From Phocaeicola oris (GTDB taxonomy: Bacteria; Bacteroidota; Bacteroidia; Bacteroidales; Bacteroidaceae), in contig NZ_JAJLQX010000012.1 of NCBI RefSeq assembly GCF_021295095.1, forward strand, positions 1-64,000: a stretch of 64,000 nucleotides of DNA, written 5' to 3'. The translations under genes and the position numbers were made by a program. Shown one piece after another: positions 63,255 through 64,000 of the stretch (position 1 is the first letter of the stretch; every line of letters begins with the position of its first letter). The notes beneath the pieces were generated by a model. That model worked only from the letters and a program-made list of their open reading frames with translations, was not told the DNA's origin and made no database searches.

Positions 63255-64000
63255 ATGGGATATTTATTTACATCCGAATCAGTGTCTGAGGGACATCCGG
63301 ATAAAGTGGCCGACCAAATATCAGACGCTATCGTGGACAAATTGTTAGCTTTTGATCCTAATTCTAAAGTTGCGTGTGAAACGTTGGTTACTACCGGACA
63401 AGTAGTGTTGGCCGGAGAAGTAAAGTCTGATGCTTATATCGATTTGCAAAGAGTGGCTCGCGACGTTATCAATCGTATAGGTTATACGAAAAGTGAGTAC
63501 ATGTTCGACGGCGATTCATGCGGCGTGTTTTCTGCCATACATGAACAGAGTCCAGATATTAATCGTGGGGTAGATCGCAAAGACCCGATGGATCAGGGAG
63601 CCGGAGACCAGGGAATGATGTTTGGATATGCTACAAACGAGACAGAGAATTATATGCCTCTGCCCCTTGACTTGGCACATCGCTTGATGATAGAGCTTAC
63701 TGAAATTCGTAAAGAAGGGAAGCAAATGACTTATCTTCGTCCAGATGCAAAAAGTCAGGTAACTGTGGAATATGATGACAATAATAAGCCGGTTCGTATT
63801 GATACTATTGTAGTTTCTACACAGCATGATGAGTTTATTCAGCCGAAAGACCATACGAAGCGTGCACAAGAGATAGCCGATAGGGCTATGTTGGCTCAAA
63901 TAGAGAAAGACGTGAAGGAGATTCTTATTCCTCGTGTAAAAAGCAATATTTGCACACCTGAAATCGTTGCGCTTTTTAATGATAAGATAAAGTATTTCGT
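63255..64000 (+). CDS. metK: S-adenosylmethionine synthetase (partial, 3' end beyond window)
   Basis: The first 248 codons are present and the frame is open to the window edge. The N-terminal [20 protein letters not shown] with its ATP-binding His and Mg-binding Asp, the [12 protein letters not shown] region, and [14 protein letters not shown] are diagnostic of MetK. The enzyme makes SAM from methionine and ATP. It is preceded by its own -7 box and a SAM-II riboswitch, consistent with feedback control by its product. About 180 residues of the usual 430 or so in this group should lie beyond the edge. Confidence 0.97.
   Translation, partial: MGYLFTSESVSEGHPDKVADQISDAIVDKLLAFDPNSKVACETLVTTGQVVLAGEVKSDAYIDLQRVARDVINRIGYTKSEYMFDGDSCGVFSAIHEQSPDINRGVDRKDPMDQGAGDQGMMFGYATNETENYMPLPLDLAHRLMIELTEIRKEGKQMTYLRPDAKSQVTVEYDDNNKPVRIDTIVVSTQHDEFIQPKDHTKRAQEIADRAMLAQIEKDVKEILIPRVKSNICTPEIVALFNDKIKYF

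Noticed and set aside
63163-63348. 61-residue plus-strand frame between the riboswitch and metK
   Set aside because: It overlaps the metK start in another frame and is a leader shadow.

Overview
The window is a piece of a Bacteroidota chromosome, most likely Bacteroides or a close relative. The evidence is low to moderate GC with very AT-rich gene borders, repeated TAnnTTTG -7 promoter boxes instead of sigma70 boxes, many SPII lipoproteins, TonB-dependent receptors, glycosidases of host-glycan type (GH29, GH123), SDR-type threonine dehydrogenase, DUF4294 and DUF3098. Genes are densely packed and mostly ordinary chromosomal ones. I see no tRNA, rRNA, CRISPR array, prophage or transposase.

Layout: 1-4720 holds a partial membrane gene, a 72-residue unknown, and a lipoprotein TPR/HTH sensor followed by an outer-membrane barrel. 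5285-11481 is a minus-strand run (S41 protease, coaD, parE, a GNAT-like protein, a Ca/Na antiporter). 11564-16342 has an SpmAB-like membrane protein convergent with a PepSY plus TonB receptor pair, probably for iron uptake. 17113-25015 runs forward: rRNA methyltransferase, DPP-IV peptidase, purD, two membrane proteins, and a zinc transporter binding protein and ATPase without permease. 25403-29810 is an L-fucose unit (GH29 fucosidase, L-galactose/L-fucose dehydrogenase type AKR, lactonase-like amidohydrolase, zinc dehydrogenase). 30323-32635 is the divergent kbl/tdh threonine degradation pair. 33131-39092 holds a TrmH methylase, DUF4294, an HhH/barrel protein, a radical SAM protein and a propeller lipoprotein. 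39356-47160 is a co-directional cluster of porin, imelysin, di-heme c-type protein, second imelysin and ResB/CcsA cytochrome c assembly protein. 47182-54841 has GH123, a small macro-like protein, rdgB, YitT, leuS and a small membrane protein. 55692-64000 has miaB, PspC, then methyltransferase-ftsX-DUF3098-uppP-truB-queA-folK, and the start of metK behind a SAM-II riboswitch.

The most unusual content lies between genes. A dispersed repeat family occupies nearly every long intergenic gap. Its core is a tandem array that always starts with GTTTCAC and ends with GTGAAAC, with length exactly 18+22n bp (40, 62, 84 or 106 bp in seven copies). Each unit holds TCAC-N4-GTGA. The longest copies (431-515 bp) are bounded by imperfect 20-bp inverted repeats, which resembles a non-autonomous mobile element. 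In two copies the array points the opposite way to its flanks. A likely independent small RNA, with its own -7 box and intrinsic terminator, lies at about 54907-54992 on the minus strand.

All calls come from reading the sequence; no database search was possible. Enzyme families with clear motifs are secure, while substrates and system-level roles are inference.
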